Assembly (NCBI RefSeq): GCF_024168045.1
Contig: NZ_CP100126.1
Span: 1-12,500, forward strand
DNA: 12,500 nucleotides
Source of the DNA: Dorea longicatena
Lineage (GTDB): Bacteria; Bacillota; Clostridia; Lachnospirales; Lachnospiraceae
Direction: 5' to 3'
The translations under genes were made by a program, and so were the position numbers. The notes beneath the pieces are model-generated. The model had not been told where the DNA came from, ran no database searches, and worked only from the letters and a program-made list of their open reading frames with translations. This document shows, one piece after another, positions 9,455 to 12,500 of the stretch. The first letter of the stretch is position 1, and the number at the start of each line of letters is the position of its first letter.

Positions 9455-10296
9455 ATGAGAACGATCAATGTAAATACAATCACAGAAAATATAAAAGACA
9501 TGTGCATCCAGGCGAATCATTTCCTTGCCGATGACATGGACAAAGCAATGAAACACGCACTGGAGATAGAAGAAGCACCACTGGGCCGTCAGATTCTGGA
9601 TCAGCTGCAGGATAATCTGAAGATCGCTGCAGAAGACATGATCCCAATCTGCCAGGATACAGGTATGGCCGTCATCTTCATGAAGATCGGTAGGACGTAC
9701 ACTTCGAAGGAGGCAGTCTGGAAGATGCCATCAACGAAGGTGTCCGTCAGGGATACGTAGAAGGATTCTTAAGAAAATCCGTCGTAGGAGATCCGATCAT
9801 CCGCGAGAATACCAAAGACAACACACCGGCAGTGATCCACTACAGTATCGTGCCGGGAGATAAAGTAGAGATAAAGGTTGCGCCAAAAGGATTCGGCAGC
9901 GAGAATATGAGCCGCGTATTCATGTTAAAACCAGCCGACGGGATCGAAGGAGTAAAAGAAGCGATCCTTACAGCAGTCAGAGAAGCAGGACCGAATGCCT
10001 GTCCGCCGATGGTAGTCGGAGTAGGAATCGGCGGAACATTTGAAAAATGTGCACTGATGGCAAAAGAAGCCCTTACAAGAGAAGCCGGATCCCATTCCGG
10101 AACTGCCTGGGTAAAAGACCTGGAAGAAGAGATGCTTGAGACGATCAACAAGCTTGGAATCGGACCGGGCGGACTTGGAGGAACGACCACAGCTCTTGCA
10201 GTGAATGTCAATACATACCCGACACACATCGCAGGACTGCCGGTTGCAGTCAACATCTGCTGCCATGTGAACCGTCATATCATCAGGGAGGTGTAA
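9455..10296 (+). pseudogene. Fumarate hydratase alpha subunit (class I, Fe-S), frameshifted
   Basis: This encodes the alpha subunit of the oxygen-sensitive [4Fe-4S] class I fumarase, or a closely related tartrate dehydratase, which interconverts fumarate and malate. The first frame (9455-9760) gives 79 good residues including PICQDTGMA with Fe-S ligand Cys66. It then switches to unrelated sequence and stops at residue 101. From 9694 the next frame continues the protein as DVHFEGGSLEDAINEG, through NACPPMVVGVGIGGT (Cys183) and ends NICCHVNRHIIREV. One inserted base before 9692 would restore an expected Gln and a 280-residue protein, the family length. Everything else is intact, so the lesion is recent or a sequencing error. 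No slippery heptamer is seen at the break. Beta follows two bases after the stop. Confidence 0.88.
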
Positions 10297-10298
10297 GT

Positions 10299-10850
10299 AT
10301 GGACAAGCATATCACAGCACCAATTACAAAAGAAACAGCCAGATCTCTTCACGCAGGAGATTATGTATATGTCACAGGAACCATCTACACGGCAAGAGAT
10401 GCGGCACACAAGCGCATGGATGAAGCACTGGACCGCGGGGAATCACTTCCGATCGATATCAAAGACCAGGCAATCTACTACATGGGACCATCTCCGGCAA
10501 GAGAAGGACGCCCGATCGGATCAGCCGGACCGACAACCGCCAGCCGTATGGACAAGTATGCCCCACGTCTGCTGGATCTCGGTCAGACGGTCATGATCGG
10601 AAAAGGCAAGAGAAGCCAGGCAGTGATCGATGCGGTGGTACGTAACGGATGCGTATACCTTGCAGCCATCGGAGGAGCCGGTGCACTGTTATCCAAATGC
10701 ATCAAATCCTCAGAAGTCATTGCGTACGAAGACCTCGGAACCGAAGCCATCCGTAAATTACAGGTCGAGAACCTTCCGCTCATCGTAGTCATCGACAGCG
10801 AAGGCAATAACCTGTACGAAACTGCGATCAAGGAGTATGCAAAGATATGA
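10299..10850 (+). CDS. Fumarate hydratase beta subunit (class I, Fe-S)
   Basis: This is the C-terminal partner of the two-subunit class I fumarase and is 183 residues long, normal for the beta chain. It opens with the short lead-in MDKHITAPITKETARSLHAGD. Family motifs include GTIYTARDAAHKR (27-39), YYMGPSPAREG, the GSAGPTTASRMD stretch and the IGKGKRS loop, followed by the AAIGGAGAL turn. The related L(+)-tartrate dehydratase beta subunit has the same fold, so substrate cannot be settled by sequence alone; the fumarase label is the default in anaerobic Clostridia. AGGGAGG (10285-10291) is seven nt before the ATG. The gene is intact although its alpha partner is frameshifted. Its stop overlaps the next gene's start by ATGA. 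Confidence 0.92.
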   Translation: MDKHITAPITKETARSLHAGDYVYVTGTIYTARDAAHKRMDEALDRGESLPIDIKDQAIYYMGPSPAREGRPIGSAGPTTASRMDKYAPRLLDLGQTVMIGKGKRSQAVIDAVVRNGCVYLAAIGGAGALLSKCIKSSEVIAYEDLGTEAIRKLQVENLPLIVVIDSEGNNLYETAIKEYAKI

Positions 10851-11557
10851 GAAGAATCCTTCTGATGGTACTCCGGAATATTTTCTTCGTGCCGGTCTAC
10901 TGGTACAAGTTATGCTACCATGCCAGACACGTAGACAAATATACGGAAGAAGAACACTATAAATTATTAAAATACATCGATCACCGGGCAAATACATCCG
11001 GGAATATCCATATCGAGGTACACGGGCAGGAGAACATCCCTGAACAGGACGGATTCATGTTCTACCCGAATCACCAGGGACTCTACGACGTGCTCGCCAT
11101 TATGGAAGCATGCCCGCGCCCGTTCGCGGTAGTCGCCAAAAAAGAAGTGGCCGACGTACCATTTCTCAAGCAGGTATTCACCTGCATGAAGGCATACATG
11201 ATCGACCGCGAAGATGTGCGTCAGTCACTGCAGGTGATCGTAAATGTCAGCAATGACGTGAAGAACGGAAGAAACTTTCTGATCTTCCCGGAAGGAACAA
11301 GATCCAGACAGGGCAATCAGGTACAGGACTTCAAAGGCGGCAGCTTCAAAGCAGCGACCAGGGCAAGATGTCCGATCATTCCGGTAGCACTGATCAACTG
11401 TTTCGTGCCGTTCGACTCTAAGACAACAGAACATGTCAATGTACAGGTACATTTCTTAGAGCCGCTGCTTTACGAAGAATACAAAGACATGAAGACAACA
11501 GAGATTGCAGCAATTGTAAGAGAGAGAATCCAGCATACGATCAATGAAAATGTATAA
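10847..11557 (+). CDS. 1-acyl-sn-glycerol-3-phosphate acyltransferase (PlsC family)
   Basis: This is a membrane-associated acyltransferase expected to convert lysophosphatidic acid to phosphatidic acid in phospholipid synthesis. The 236-residue product has the four PlsC blocks: NHQGLYD with the catalytic His76/Asp81 pair, an IDRED block (119-123), FPEGTRSR (147-154) for phosphate binding, and CPIIPVALI (175-183). A hydrophobic N-terminal helix (about 4-24) likely anchors it at the membrane. The start ATG overlaps the fumarase beta stop as ATGA, so translation is coupled to that gene. I do not assign plsC as the symbol because Clostridia often carry several paralogues, and this one sits away from other lipid genes. 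Confidence 0.9.
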   Translation: MRRILLMVLRNIFFVPVYWYKLCYHARHVDKYTEEEHYKLLKYIDHRANTSGNIHIEVHGQENIPEQDGFMFYPNHQGLYDVLAIMEACPRPFAVVAKKEVADVPFLKQVFTCMKAYMIDREDVRQSLQVIVNVSNDVKNGRNFLIFPEGTRSRQGNQVQDFKGGSFKAATRARCPIIPVALINCFVPFDSKTTEHVNVQVHFLEPLLYEEYKDMKTTEIAAIVRERIQHTINENV

Positions 11558-11572
11558 AAGGATTACAGGGAA

Positions 11573-12500
11573 ATGAGAGAAAAAATATTACAGGTTAAGA
11601 CATTCGGCAGTTTTTCCATGATATATGACGGAAAATCCCTGTTCGGAAGAAAAGTAGGAGAGACACAGTTCGCTTCCATGATGCAGATGCTGATACATGA
11701 AAGGAAAAAAGGTGTCAGCAGGGACCGACTGGAACAGGAACTGTTCGGGGAACGGGAAGTGGAAAATGTACATCATGCCCTTCAGAGCGTCATTTACAAC
11801 GCAAAGAAGAGACTGGAAAAAGCAGGACTTCCGGATGTAAACTATATAGAGATCAGAAACGGTGTCGTCTATTGGAATGACGAGATTAAAGTACAGGAAG
11901 ATGCAACCGAATTTGACCAGATATACAACAGAATAAAACATGAGAAAAATCCGGATAAAAAGATAAAAGACCTCGAAAAAATATTCGAGATCTATACCGG
12001 AGAATTCCTTGTGAAACGGCAGAGTGTGATCTGGGTTGCCATTGAAGCAAGACGGTATGAGGACATGTTCCGGGAATGTGTAGAAGAAGCAGCCGGACTG
12101 TACCGGGAAAAGAAGAACTATACACAGCTCGAACATCTCGGAGTATATGCATCGAATATCGAACCATTCTCCGATTGGGAAGCATTGACCATGGAAGCAA
12201 TGGTTGCACTGGGAAGATACGAAGAAGCCACCGATCTGTATGCCGATACGGCAGAACGATATTTTGAAGAACGGGGATTAAAACCGTCCAAACGTCTTCT
12301 GGATTCCATGAACCAGCTTGGTAACCAGGTGATGCATTCCTACGACGTACTGGACAACATCCAGCATAATCTGGAAGAAAAAGGAATCCCGAAAGGGGCA
12401 TACCTGTGCAGTTATCCGACATTCCGCGGAATCTATCATCATCTGGTGAGGATGCTGGAACGGAGCGGACAGTCGATCTATCTTATGCTGTGTACCATTG
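11573..12500 (+). CDS. SARP/BTAD-type transcriptional regulator (partial, runs off the window)
   Basis: The frame is open from ATG 11573 to the window end (309 residues), so the protein is incomplete. The first ~105 residues fit an OmpR/SARP-like winged helix: VKTFGSFSMIYDGKSL, then a helical segment with VHHALQSVIYNAKKRLEKAG, ending in a hairpin IEIRNGVVYWN. Residues ~108-245 match a bacterial transcriptional activator domain, including LEKIFEIYTGEFL, IEARRYEDMFRECV, ALGRYEEATDLY and a terminal GLKPSKRLLDSM, made of TPR-like helices. After ~275 a new domain begins (GAYLCSYPTF, ERSGQSIYLMLCTI) that I cannot name safely. AAAAGGA (11556-11562) is ten nt upstream, and plsC ends only 15 bp before the ATG. 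It is probably cotranscribed with the fumarase-acyltransferase genes. Its targets are unknown. Confidence 0.8.
   Translation, partial: MREKILQVKTFGSFSMIYDGKSLFGRKVGETQFASMMQMLIHERKKGVSRDRLEQELFGEREVENVHHALQSVIYNAKKRLEKAGLPDVNYIEIRNGVVYWNDEIKVQEDATEFDQIYNRIKHEKNPDKKIKDLEKIFEIYTGEFLVKRQSVIWVAIEARRYEDMFRECVEEAAGLYREKKNYTQLEHLGVYASNIEPFSDWEALTMEAMVALGRYEEATDLYADTAERYFEERGLKPSKRLLDSMNQLGNQVMHSYDVLDNIQHNLEEKGIPKGAYLCSYPTFRGIYHHLVRMLERSGQSIYLMLCTI

Noticed and set aside
9689..9710. Programmed frameshifting in fumarase alpha
   Set aside because: A -1 slip right after GGT meets TAG (9691-9693). A slip one codon later could bypass it, but there is no slippery heptamer and no obvious stimulatory structure. 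A deletion or sequencing error is simpler.

Overview
The window is a chromosomal replication-origin region from a low-to-moderate GC Firmicute. It is most consistent with the Clostridia, family Lachnospiraceae. The evidence is the order dnaA - oriC - dnaN - S4 gene - recF - gyrB - gyrA with no remB between recF and gyrB, strong AGGAGG-type ribosome binding sites, the protein sequences themselves, an anaerobe-type Fe-S fumarase, and a SARP/BTAD regulator of a kind I associate with gut Clostridia. Genus cannot be fixed from the sequence alone.

Region 1 (1-2803) is the initiation module. dnaA fills 1-1389. The 304-bp gap to dnaN (1390-1693) holds a run of DnaA boxes in two opposed clusters and an AT-rich stretch. 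This is the expected site of oriC, or at least its dnaN-side half. dnaN encodes the sliding clamp.

Region 2 (2804-8828) is a second transcription unit: an S4-domain RNA-binding protein, recF, gyrB and gyrA. A well-formed sigma-A-type promoter lies at 2876-2904, and a strong intrinsic terminator closes the unit at 8788-8828. The first genes are tightly coupled: recF begins at a TTG inside the end of the S4 gene, and the gyrB Shine-Dalgarno overlaps the recF stop codon. gyrA differs. Its Shine-Dalgarno sits 30 nt before the ATG, with a perfect 7-bp hairpin filling the spacer.

Region 3 (8841-9302, minus strand) is one small cysteine-rich C_GCAxxG_C_C family protein. It converges on gyrA, shares its terminator, and is read from its own promoter, which is divergent from the next operon.

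Region 4 (9356-12500) is an accessory operon: class I Fe-S fumarate hydratase alpha (interrupted by a one-base frameshift near 9692), fumarate hydratase beta, a PlsC-type acyltransferase overlapping beta by ATGA, and a SARP/BTAD-type regulator cut off by the window end. The predicted 5' leader of this operon folds into a long hairpin ending just before the fumarase ribosome binding site.

No rRNA, tRNA, CRISPR array, insertion sequence or prophage gene was seen. Most of the window is conserved core genome. The points worth a second look are small-scale: the gyrA spacer hairpin, the fumarase frameshift, the fumarase leader hairpin, the origin box layout, and a glycine at a quinolone-determining GyrA position. 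I found no convincing new multi-gene system.
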